Source: Clostridia bacterium | GTDB taxonomy: Bacteria > Bacillota > Clostridia > Christensenellales > Pumilibacteraceae | Length of the DNA: 64,000 nt | Direction of reading: 5' to 3' | Assembly (NCBI GenBank): GCA_022791915.1 | Contig: JAAWAB010000021.1 | Coordinates: 25,037-89,036, forward strand | Shown: one piece after another, positions 1 through 9,200 of the stretch | How the letters are laid out: every line of letters starts with the position of its first letter | Numbering within the stretch: position 1 is the stretch's first letter | Translations under genes and position numbers: made by a program | Notes under the pieces: model-generated | Seen by the model: the letters and a program-made list of their open reading frames with translations, nothing else | Databases searched by the model: none | What the model was told of the DNA's origin: nothing

Positions 1-615
1 TATGAGCACCACGTATTGGTCGCGCGTGATTTCATCGAAAAGCAACAGTTCTTCGGCAAGCACGGACGAAACGTACTCCACTTCCTGTATGCCGATTTCT
101 TCGAGTATTTTGCCGATAAAATGAATAAATCTGTTTTCCGCCAACACATACGAAATGTGTCCGCTCAATTTATTGCTCACCATGCCCACGGGTTGCACCA
201 ACCTGCGCTCGTCGGCAAGCGAATAATACACCGGTCCCACGTTAATCACGGTATAGTCGGGGTCGTTCTCGAAAATATCGCCTTGCGCGTGCAGAAGGTC
301 TACGTCCGCGTCCGTAACCTTGCGCTTTTTGGTAAGAGAAATACTCGCGTCGCGACAAACCACCGTGGTGAATTCGCCCGGAACGCCCACATACAGGTGG
401 CGGATTTTGGTGCGCGAATTGGTTTCGGCATTGTTGATAGCATGTCCTATCGCGTAACCGAGTTGATCGGGCGCGAGCCATTCGCCGTCGGCAAAACCGG
501 CATAGTCGCATTCGCCCATACCGCTGATGCAAATTGTATTGTTGACTCCGCGCTCGCCAATCAGCACGTCGATTTTACCCGAACCGAAATCAAGAATAGC
601 TACGTCTTGCGCCAC
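1..615 (-). CDS. ftsA: Cell division protein FtsA, N-terminal part (cut by window edge)
   Basis: FtsA is an actin-like ATPase that tethers FtsZ to the membrane and links it to the division machinery. About 205 codons are visible. The N-terminus AILDFGSGKIDVLIGE matches the first phosphate-binding strand of the actin/Hsp70 fold in FtsA, and the following stretch (VGVPGEF, then TKKRKVTDADVDLL) fits the SHS2 insertion domain of FtsA. The C-terminal half lies outside the window. I place the start at a GTG (613-615) because AGAGAGG sits 7 bases upstream; another GTG two codons earlier lies too close to it. It is the gene after the ftsQ-like gene, as in dcw clusters, and has its own promoter at 645-673. 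MreB-like proteins are the main alternative but lack the SHS2-type stretch. Confidence 0.85.
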   Translation of the reverse strand, partial: MAQDVAILDFGSGKIDVLIGERGVNNTICISGMGECDYAGFADGEWLAPDQLGYAIGHAINNAETNSRTKIRHLYVGVPGEFTTVVCRDASISLTKKRKVTDADVDLLHAQGDIFENDPDYTVINVGPVYYSLADERRLVQPVGMVSNKLSGHISYVLAENRFIHFIGKILEEIGIQEVEYVSSVLAEELLLFDEITRDQYVVLI

Positions 616-644
616 AAACACACCTCTCTGACAAATACTCTATC

Positions 645-673
645 ATTATATAATGCGCGCCGCCATAAGTCAA
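645..673 (-). promoter_or_regulatory. Promoter for ftsA
   Basis: On the minus strand TTGACT (668-673) is followed by a 17-base spacer and TATAAT (645-650). It lies in the 97-base gap between ftsA and the ftsQ-like gene, about 30 bases before the ftsA start. Confidence 0.8.
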
Positions 674-712
674 GGATTTTCACCGTTTCCACGAAAATGA
701 CGCACAGTTTCT

Positions 713-1537
713 TCACACCGACACTTGTTCCATGCCGCCGCTCGGCGCGCGGTAAAACACTTTATCGCCCGCTACAACCAACGTACCCGCCCGCCGTTGC
801 GCGTCGGTGAGCGCGTTTTCGGATAAATATACCGACATAGCAAGCCGCAACTTGGCAAACAGATTGTCCGCCGTCTGAATCTCCCACTGCATGCCGCGCA
901 CTCCGTTCAATCGCGTAGTGAGCACAATGAAGTTGCCCGTAAGGTCAATCTCGCAAAACAGGTCTATCACCGTGTCGTAATAATCGAGCCGTTCGAGCGC
1001 CGAGAAAATTTCGGCAATTACGGCAGGCGTGTTGATTCCCGAAGATTGCGTAAACGCGAGCGTGTCGCCCACTTGCAAATCGGGCAAAGTGCCGTTATAT
1101 TTCACGTCAATCAACGTGTCCGTTTCCGCCGAACCGACGTCGGCACGACGCAACACTCGCATATCGTTTCCGCAGATATACGCAACGGTTCCCGACGTTA
1201 CGCGCACATACTCCTTGATTTCTACGTAATTTATGTACACTCTGTTGGGAAACTTGCGCTCTACGTTAAGCACGCGCACGTCGGCGGCAGATGCCTGTAC
1301 CGACTTTATCACCTTGCTTTCGTTCACGAAAAATATGCTAGACCCTTTGCGGATTTTATGACTTGCCAGCACCTTATTGCGGCTTTCTTCGCAGTCCGAT
1401 TCCTTTCTGTTTGCGCAATATGCGTTTACATGCTGTACGGAAAAAAGTACGCTGTTGAAAACTACCAATAGCGTAATTGCCATAAGCACCGAAAATAGAA
1501 TGATGAGCTTTTTGTTTCTCATTCTTTTTGATAACAT
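713..1537 (-). CDS. ftsQ: FtsQ/DivIB-like division protein with POTRA domain
   Basis: Probable bitopic divisome protein of the FtsQ/DivIB family, which connects early and late division proteins. About 274 residues: a short basic cytoplasmic N-terminus, one membrane span (LIILFSVLMAITLLVVF), then an external POTRA-like region beginning FSVQHVNAYC and a beta-rich domain (FPNRVYINYVEIKEYV fits the family's P-x-x-V-x-I-x-V-x-E-x-x-P-V pattern loosely). Two cysteines just after the membrane span (AYCANRKESDC) could form a disulfide. The start could be 1537 (MLSKRMRNKK) or 1522 (MRNKK); neither has a strong ribosome site. It sits between murA and ftsA, the usual divIB neighbourhood, with its own promoter at 1663-1691. 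Identity rests on topology and position more than on sequence. Confidence 0.72.
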   Translation of the reverse strand: MLSKRMRNKKLIILFSVLMAITLLVVFNSVLFSVQHVNAYCANRKESDCEESRNKVLASHKIRKGSSIFFVNESKVIKSVQASAADVRVLNVERKFPNRVYINYVEIKEYVRVTSGTVAYICGNDMRVLRRADVGSAETDTLIDVKYNGTLPDLQVGDTLAFTQSSGINTPAVIAEIFSALERLDYYDTVIDLFCEIDLTGNFIVLTTRLNGVRGMQWEIQTADNLFAKLRLAMSVYLSENALTDAQRRAGTLVVAGDKVFYRAPSGGMEQVSV

Positions 1538-1662
1538 TATACGGGTACAAAAATCACATTTTTGCGGACGGCAACCTGCCGCCCCGTTCTGCGCACGCAA
1601 AACACCCGAATGTTGCAATCTCGTTCGCAAAACTCTTGCAAGCAAGCTTTTTGCTCGTTTCT

Positions 1663-1691
1663 ATTATATCATTTGTCGAAAAATAAATCAA
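1663..1691 (-). promoter_or_regulatory. Promoter for ftsQ-like gene
   Basis: Minus-strand TTGATT (1686-1691), 17-base spacer, TATAAT (1663-1668). The predicted leader is about 120 bases and contains a GCAAAA...TTTTGC stem around 1625-1655. Confidence 0.75.
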
Positions 1692-1716
1692 GTTTTTTAA
1701 GGCAAAACCACACATT

Positions 1717-1743
1717 TGGGCGGACAAACCGAATTGCCCGCCC
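1717..1743 (-). terminator. Hairpin downstream of murA, possible terminator
   Basis: GGGCGG-G-CAA pairs with TTTG-T-CCGCCC (one G-U pair). The T tract is poor on the minus strand but good on the plus strand (TTTTTT after 1745), so this could act in either direction or only attenuate. The rest of 1538-1783 holds the ftsQ promoter and leader and no gene. Confidence 0.4.
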
Positions 1744-1783
1744 ATTGTTTTTTATCTTTTCGGATTATATTTTTGATACGCTG

Positions 1784-3037
1784 TTACACCCGAACGATGT
1801 CGGCACCCAATCGGGCAAAAGATTCTTCTATGTTCTTATAGCCGCGGTCGATGTGTTGCACGCCTCCGATAACCGTTTCGCCTTCCGCGCCCAACGCCGC
1901 CACCACAAGCGCCGCTCCGCCCCGCAAGTCTTCGGCAAGTACTTGCGTACCGTGCAACCCGTTCACGCCTTTCACCACTGCCACACGGTCTTTTACGATA
2001 ATTCTCGCGCCCATTTTTATGAGTTGCGCCGTATATTTGAACCGACTTTCAAACAGATTTTCCACTATGCAACTCGACCCGTCCGCAGCCGCAAGCATAG
2101 CGGTAATCTGCGGTTGCATATCGGTGGGAAATCCGGGAAACGGCTGCGTTTCTATTTTATGTACGGCGCGCAAGCGGTCGGTTACGCGTATAAAAACGCC
2201 GTCCGCAAACTCGTCTATTTTGCAACCCGCCCGCCGCATTTTCTGCAACACGGCATGCATATGTTCGGGGTCTATGCCCGTTATGCGCGCACTGCCGCCC
2301 GCCGTCCCCACGGCGGCAAGATAGGTTGCGGCGGCAATACGGTCGCCGATGGGCGTGTATTCTCCGCCGTGCAACGACGCAACGCCTTCCACGGTAATCA
2401 CTCCCGTACCCGCGCCCGATACCTTTCCGCCGAGATAGTTGATAAAGTTCTGTAAATCCACGATTTCGGGCTCGCGCGCCGCATTGCGAATTACCGTAAC
2501 CCCCATGCCGAGCACGCCCGCCATCATCAGATTTTCGGTGGCGCCCACGCTCGGAAAGTCAAGGTCGACCACCCCGCCCGTCTTTTCGCTTCCGTCGCAC
2601 ACAATCATTCCGTTTACTTCGGTAACTTTCACGCCCAAACATTTCAGCCCGTAAATATGTAAGTCTATGGGGCGCAATCCGATTTCGCACCCGCCGGGAT
2701 AGCTGATATCCGCAAATCGGAACCGTGCCAGAATGGGACCCAGAATAAACACCGACGAACGGATTCCGCTCGTCAGGTCGGCTGTTACCAGTTTGGGATT
2801 GGCGTTTTTACAGTCGATAACCAGCGTATCGCCTTCGAGCACCGCATAACCGCCGATAGACCGAATAATTTCAATCATGCAAAAAATATCGGCTATCGAC
2901 GGGCAATTATGTATATGAATTTCTTTCTCCGACATGATACAACACGCAATCAGCGGCAAAACCGAGTTTTTTGCGCCCGTTACGTGCAACTCCCCGTCAA
3001 GCCGCCGTTTTCCGCGGATAATAATTTGGTTTTTCAT
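1784..3037 (-). CDS. murA: UDP-N-acetylglucosamine 1-carboxyvinyltransferase MurA
   Basis: First committed step of peptidoglycan synthesis: transfers enolpyruvate from PEP to UDP-GlcNAc in the cytoplasm. 417 residues, normal for the family. Visible hallmarks: the substrate-binding Lys23-Asn24 pair in TGAKNSVLP, the catalytic loop YPGGCEIGLRP with Cys117 (the residue attacked by fosfomycin), FPTDMQPQ, and the NLFESRF block near residue 300. The ATG start follows a modest AGGACGG ribosome site. A promoter (3061-3089) lies just upstream. Its neighbours are an ftsQ-like gene and ftsA, separate from the main mur cluster at 26-35 kb. Confidence 0.97.
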   Translation of the reverse strand: MKNQIIIRGKRRLDGELHVTGAKNSVLPLIACCIMSEKEIHIHNCPSIADIFCMIEIIRSIGGYAVLEGDTLVIDCKNANPKLVTADLTSGIRSSVFILGPILARFRFADISYPGGCEIGLRPIDLHIYGLKCLGVKVTEVNGMIVCDGSEKTGGVVDLDFPSVGATENLMMAGVLGMGVTVIRNAAREPEIVDLQNFINYLGGKVSGAGTGVITVEGVASLHGGEYTPIGDRIAAATYLAAVGTAGGSARITGIDPEHMHAVLQKMRRAGCKIDEFADGVFIRVTDRLRAVHKIETQPFPGFPTDMQPQITAMLAAADGSSCIVENLFESRFKYTAQLIKMGARIIVKDRVAVVKGVNGLHGTQVLAEDLRGGAALVVAALGAEGETVIGGVQHIDRGYKNIEESFARLGADIVRV

Positions 3038-3060
3038 ACATACCGTCCTACGTTCAAGAT

Positions 3061-3089
3061 ATATTACTAATGTATGAAAATTCCGTCAA
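3061..3089 (-). promoter_or_regulatory. Promoter for murA
   Basis: Minus-strand TTGACG (3084-3089), 17-base spacer, TAATAT (3061-3066), about 24 bases from the murA start. Confidence 0.75.
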
Positions 3090-3197
3090 TCTGTTACTGC
3101 GCACCCCGCCGTGAAAAGCCGAAATGTCCTATCTGTTACACAGTCGGCAACTTCTGTAAAACGTAGTATGCTTTACCCTGTTTACATACGCGCACAC

Positions 3198-3231
3198 AAA
3201 AAAGACGCAACGGTTCATCGTTACGTCTTTT
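3198..3231 (-). terminator. Terminator of the giant-gene operon
   Basis: Minus-strand stem AAAGACGTAACG / CGTTGCGTCTTT with a 6-base loop, followed by a run of T. It lies about 20 bases after the stop of the 2239-aa gene and is a clean intrinsic terminator. Confidence 0.85.
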
Positions 3232-3250
3232 ACATTTTTTCGTTATATCT

Positions 3251-6200
3251 TTATTTCTTTAAGCGGGCACGCAATTTGTCGAGCACCAAAGAGTTTGCCA
3301 GTCGGCGCACTCTGTCGGTCTGCTCGTCAATCTGTATGGTGGTAAATTCTTGCGGCAAGATATCTTTCACAATCTCTTCCACCTCGCTGTGCGGTACGCC
3401 GCCGTCGCCGAGCTGTTGAACGAGTTGCTCCATGATGAGCTTGTTTGCAACCTGTTTGGCAAGCCGCGCGGCAATGTCCATTTCTTCGCTCGTAGGCGGA
3501 ATGGGCTCTTGTACACCCCGTTCTTCGGGATTCATTACAAGCATGCCTTCGCTTACTTCGGGCATCGAGAACCGCACCGACTCGATTTTGGAAATCAATT
3601 CGTCGCCGCTCAATCCGCTTTCCTCCTGATTCGCGGTTGCGGTTGCCGTCTTATTCGCCGACGACTTTTTTCGCCCGCCCTTGTTTCCCGATTTGCTACG
3701 CGCCGCGGTTGCCTTTTTCTTTGCGGGAGCCTTGGGCTTTTCCTCTTCTTCCACAAACTCGGCAATCTGATTGAGTTCGGCTTTCAAATCGTTAATCGAC
3801 TGCGAAAGCGTACCGTCCTCGCCTGCGCTTCTGCTATCGGCAATGGTTACGAGTTCGTCTTTGAGTTTGGATATTTCGTTGAGAATTTTCTTGCTGTCCG
3901 AAACGGTGTTCTGCCGTTCCATTTCTTCGCGGAGTGCCGAAATCTCTTCCAGAATGGCGCTGTTGTCTATGGTTACGGGCTCGCCCAAATTGCGGTCGAG
4001 CGCTTCGCGCAGACTTTCGATTTCGTCGCGCAGTTCGTACGACGAAACGCCGGGCGTAGCCGCCGACGCCGACAAAGACGCCGCGATTTCCGCTTTCAGG
4101 CTTTCGATTCGTTCGTTCAAACGTTCGTCCGAAACGGCGCCCGAATTTTCGGCAAAACGCGTTTCGAGCATTTTGGCGATTTCCGCCACAAAATTCATGG
4201 TGGTGGCGTCCGCGTCTTTCCGATTGCGCATTTCTGCGCGGAGCGATTCCAGTCCGTCAAAAATTTCCGCATTCGCCTTTTCCGCATCTTTACGGTCGGC
4301 GAGTTCGGCTTTGAGCAAGGAAAGTTCGTTCAGAATTTCCGCATTTGCTTTTTCGGTTTCTTTGCGGTCGGCGAGTTCGGCTTTGAGTTGCGCCAACTCG
4401 TCTAAAATTTCCGCACTCGCCTTTTCCGCATCTTTACGATTGGCAAGTTCGGCTTTCAGCGACGCGATTTCTTGGAGAACTTCGGCGTTCGCGTCTTGAC
4501 TTGCACTCTGTTTGAGAGCGGCAAGTTCGGCGCGCAGTTCACCGAAACGCGCTTCCGTTTTCTCGCTGTCGTCTACCGCAATGTTGGTGAGTTTGTCTTT
4601 CATATCCGAAAGTTCTTCGGATAATTCTCTCGTTTCGTCCGCCTGCTTGATGAGCGCAATTTCGTCACGCAAAGAGGAGATTTCGTCGAGAATGATGTTG
4701 TTGTAACTCTCGTAAACCACATCGCCGTTCGTTCCGTCGTTCACGTTCGCCATGCTGATGGCAAACAACTGGTCGCGCAAAGATTGTACTTCGGCAATGA
4801 GTTCTTCTTTGGATTTATCTTCCTGCGGCGCGGTACGCGTTTTGTTCAGTTCGTCCTTAAACGCTTGGAATTCGTCGCGCAGAGCCAGTACTTCGTTGAT
4901 GATTCCGAGGTCGGGTTCTTCCTTGATAGAGCGCACGTCCTCTTTGATGGCGTCCACCGCTTCCATAATGCCCGCCGTTTCTTCGGATACGTTGCTTTCG
5001 CGCATGCGTTCGATTTCTTCGCGCAAGGCAAGCACTTCGCCGAGTACCGCTTCGTTTTCGCTTTCGGCAACGGGCGCGGAATCCATCTGTTCGCGCAGTG
5101 CCGCAATCTCTTCACGCAAAGAAAGCACTTCGCCGAGCACCACCGTATCGGGTTCGCTCTCCGCGCTTGCGGGCGCCGTATTCATCTGCTCGCGCAGTGC
5201 CGCAATCTCTTCACGTAGAGAAAGTACTTCGCCGAGCACTGCCGTGTCGGGTTCGCTCTCCGCAGAAACCGACATGGTTTCGATTTGTTCGCGCAACGCC
5301 GCCACCTGACTGACAACGGGCGTTAAATCTACCGTAACGTCGCCGCTTTCGTCCACAATCGGTTGGACGGAACGCGCCTGAATCTCCTGACGCAACGCCG
5401 CCACTTCGTCGAACAGTTCGGAAACGGTAACGGCGGGAACGGTATCGTTGCTTTGCACATTGCCGCTTTCCAGCATTGCTTTGATTTCGCGCAACTCTTC
5501 CGACATCGTTTTGTGCGTTGCCGTATCGTCGCTTAATACGCCGTTCACGGCAAGCGCCTGTAAATCGATAAGCTGGTCGCGAATACTCTGCATTTCTTCG
5601 TGCAGGTCGGGCGCCGAAACTTCGGCAAGTTTTTCGCCGATTACCGAATACAGTTCGTTTTTGAACGCCTGCAACTCGTCGGCAAACGCCGCTTTTTCCG
5701 CTTGTGCGTCGCTTTCGCGCGCGGCGGCAACCGTTTCGTTCGCCGCCGAAAAATCTGTTTTAAGCGCGGCAACTTCGTCTTTCACGTTGATGATTTCGTC
5801 GAGCACCACGTTCAGTTCGTTGGAAACCGCCGTGTCGCGCGCGGCACCGTCTTCGGCAAGCGTCGTACGGCGCGAAATCATATCTTTGATTTCCGAAAGC
5901 GCAGCTTTAATATCTTCGATTTCGTTCGCCTGCTCGGCAAGCGTTTCTTCCCGCACTTCGGCGATATCGCTGTGCAATCCCGTGAGTTCGTCTAAAATCA
6001 CCGAGATATTTTCGTCGGCAACGGCAATGGAAGGTTGCGGCTCGCCCCCTTCTCCCTGCGACGCCACCATATTCGCCACGTCGTCTTTATACGATTGAAT
6101 TTCATCGCGCAACGAAACGATTTCGCTCAACAACATATTCACTTCGTCGCTTGTGGGTGTTACGCCCGCCGATACAATGCTGTCGGCGTCCGTTCTGCCC

Positions 6201-9200
6201 GCTTTTATGTCCGAAACGTCCGCTTTGAGTTCGAGCAAATCGCCTTTAAGACCTTCCAACTCGTTCGCCACGTCGTTGGTGTCTAAAATCCGCGCCGACT
6301 TTACGTCTTCACGCAACGAAAGAATTTCGGCAACGGTGTCGTATTCGTCGAACGACGCCAACTTTTCTTTAATGGCGGCAATGTCGTCCATCAGTAGCGA
6401 CATATCTTCGTTTTCCAACGTAGCGTTAATCGAATCCATGTCGGAACCGTCGTCCATATTAGCTTCGATTTGATTGCGGATAAACGTGAGGTCGTCCTGC
6501 ATTTTCACGATATCGGACGACGCGTCCGCGCCCATGTTCAGTCTGTCTTTAATGTCGGCAACGTCCGCCATTAAAACCTGCATATTGAGCGCCGCATCGT
6601 CGGTTGCGCCGCGGAACAGTTTTTCTTTGATTTCCGCCACGTCACCCAAAATAGCTTCCATGTTGGCGGCATTGGCGGCATCCCGCTCGCCCGCTTCCGT
6701 CATGCGTGCGTCTAAACTTTCCACCGACGAACGCACCGCATCCGCCTCGTCGAACGAAAGCGCCGCACACAGCGTTTCCACCTTTTCGGCAATAAGAGCG
6801 GATTGCGCCGCACTTGCGTCCGCCTGCTCCTGCTGCGCCGATTCCAGCCCGCTCAAACGCTCGCGCAACGCCGCGATTTCGGTTAAAAGCGTTTGCTGTT
6901 CTTCTTCGGTTGCCGAAACGGCGGCAAGACTCTGTTCTAATTCTTTTAAGTGCACTTGCTCTTTGATTTCGGCAAGCGACGATTTGATTTCTCCGCCCGC
7001 TTTCTCGTATACCGAATAAATTTCGTTCACGCGCGCCGATATGGAAAGAATTTCATCGTATATGTTGGTGCTCTCCGTTCCTTCGGGCGGCGCAAACATT
7101 TCGGCAAGACGCCCGAGTTCTTCGGACACGGTCGTCTGATTTTCGGCTACAAGCATTCCGTTGGCATTCACCGCTTCTTCGATTGCGGCGCTCTTTTCTT
7201 TTAATTCTTCGAGCGCGGCAAGCATAGGTTGCTGACCGTCGAGAATAAGCTGTGCGTTTTCGGCAACCGCGTCGCCCATTACGGTATATTGCTCGGCAAC
7301 TGCGTCCAAAGTCGGCAAAGCGGCAATCTGCGTTTCGAGCAAGCTCATTTTTTCGTCGAATTCGGCTTTGAGCGATTCCACCTGTTCGGAAACGTTGCTT
7401 TCCAGTTGCGTAGCCACGCCGTCGCGCACGTAAGCGATATCGGCAAGAATCTTTTCACGGTCGGACGCGGTAAGCGCCTGACTTTCTTCGTAAGCGGTGC
7501 GGAAATCCACGATTCCGTCGAGTATGGCGGAAAGAAGTTCGCTCGACACCAAACCATCCATTTCGGCTTTGATTTCGGCAAGCTGTTCGGTCAGTTTTTC
7601 GGCGGTATCGCCTTCCACTGCCGACAAGTCTTCATAGAGTTTATCGAACTGCGCGGCGATATCGTCGTACAGTTTATCGAATTGCACCGTGGAATTTACC
7701 GACTCGGGCAATGTCGCAAGGTCGGCGCGCACTTCGTCTATTTGGGCAAGAAGTGTTTCCTGCGCGGCAAGTTTTTCTTTGATTTCATCGAGCGCGGCAA
7801 GCATAACCGACCGATTTTCTCCGTCTGCCGTTTCCAAACGCTCGTTGATACGGTCTACGATTTCGTCGGTTTGCGCGGTAATATCGGGTTGTACTTCCAC
7901 CGCATCGATAGGTTCCGCACCGTGCTCCCGCTCCACAACTACGGGTTCTTCCCGAACAAATTGCTCGTTTATGCGGCTTTCGATTGCCGCCAGTCTGTCG
8001 GATACCGTCGCAAAGTTTGTGCGCACGTCGGTAGCCAAACCTTCGAGGTCGACTTTTGCGTTGAGCGCGTACAACATGGATTTCAGATTGTCAAGCGAAC
8101 CTTCCACCGAGCCGTCCGACACCGTTTGCACAGGTTCGGCTTGTGCGGTTGCGGCAACACCGTCGTCGCCGTGATACCCCAGCGTTTTGGGGTCGTTCGC
8201 CACCGACGCCACCGCCTCGCTCAATTCGTCCACCGCATTGATAAGCGAATTCAAGCGGTCGGATACCGAATCGCCGTCTTCGAAATGCATGGCGTCACTC
8301 GTGGGCAAAGGCATTACGGGCGCATATACCACAACGTCGCCCACCCGCAAATCGGAAAGTTCGGATAAAAGCGCTTTGATTTCGTGTTCGGCGGAAAACT
8401 TCGCGCTTTCCGACACGGCGGCTTTGCGCTCGGCGTCTGCCGAAAGAATATCGTCGTACAGTCCCGCGTTCACGGTCACGTTTTTGGAGCCTTCGGCATC
8501 GTTACGCGCCGCAATCATATCGGGCAAGAATTCCAAAGCCGCGTCGATATCTTCCCTTTTTATGCGCTCGGCAAACGATATACACTTGTATACCGCGTCT
8601 TTCTTCGCCGACGGCACGGTAACTTTGCCCGTGGCGGCACCGAACGAACAAACGGCGTCAAACACACTGCGGTCTACGGGCGTGTTCATCAGTTCCGTGA
8701 GCACAATGTTGTATGCCGACAATGCGTCGCTCGTAATGAAATCCTGTGCGTTTACCGACGCAACAAAATTTTCCACCGCTTCGAGTTTGGCACGGAAATC
8801 GGTGCTGTTGGCAACGGTAACATGCAACAAATCGAGGTCGGTATACGCTTTCAGCGCCATATTCACCAGATTCTGCTGATTGGGGTCGTTACTGCCCACC
8901 ATGCCTTTGAGTTCGTATACCGAACGCATGATTTCGGTTAAATCTACCCCGCCGTTTTCCATTTTAAGACGGGAAAGTTTGTGCAACAGTTTCTGGTCGA
9001 CCGCACTGCCCGCGTTCGTAGTTGCCGCAGGCGCGGCGGCAATGCTCTCTTTAATGGCGGCGGCGCTTTCTTCGTATGCCGCTTTCAAGCCCGCAACGGT
9101 TGCCGAAACTTCGTTCATCAGGTCGGCATGGTCGTGTACGGGACGCGATTCGAGCGTAGCCACGGCAGAACGGATTTCGTTCAGCTTTGCCATGAGTTCG

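Noticed and set aside
16..810. 264-codon plus-strand frame
   Set aside because: The minus strand here encodes FtsA with recognisable motifs and its own promoter.
4195..5265. Regular repeats resembling a CRISPR array
   Set aside because: The units are in frame, lack unique spacers of constant size, and encode heptad repeats of the 2239-aa protein.
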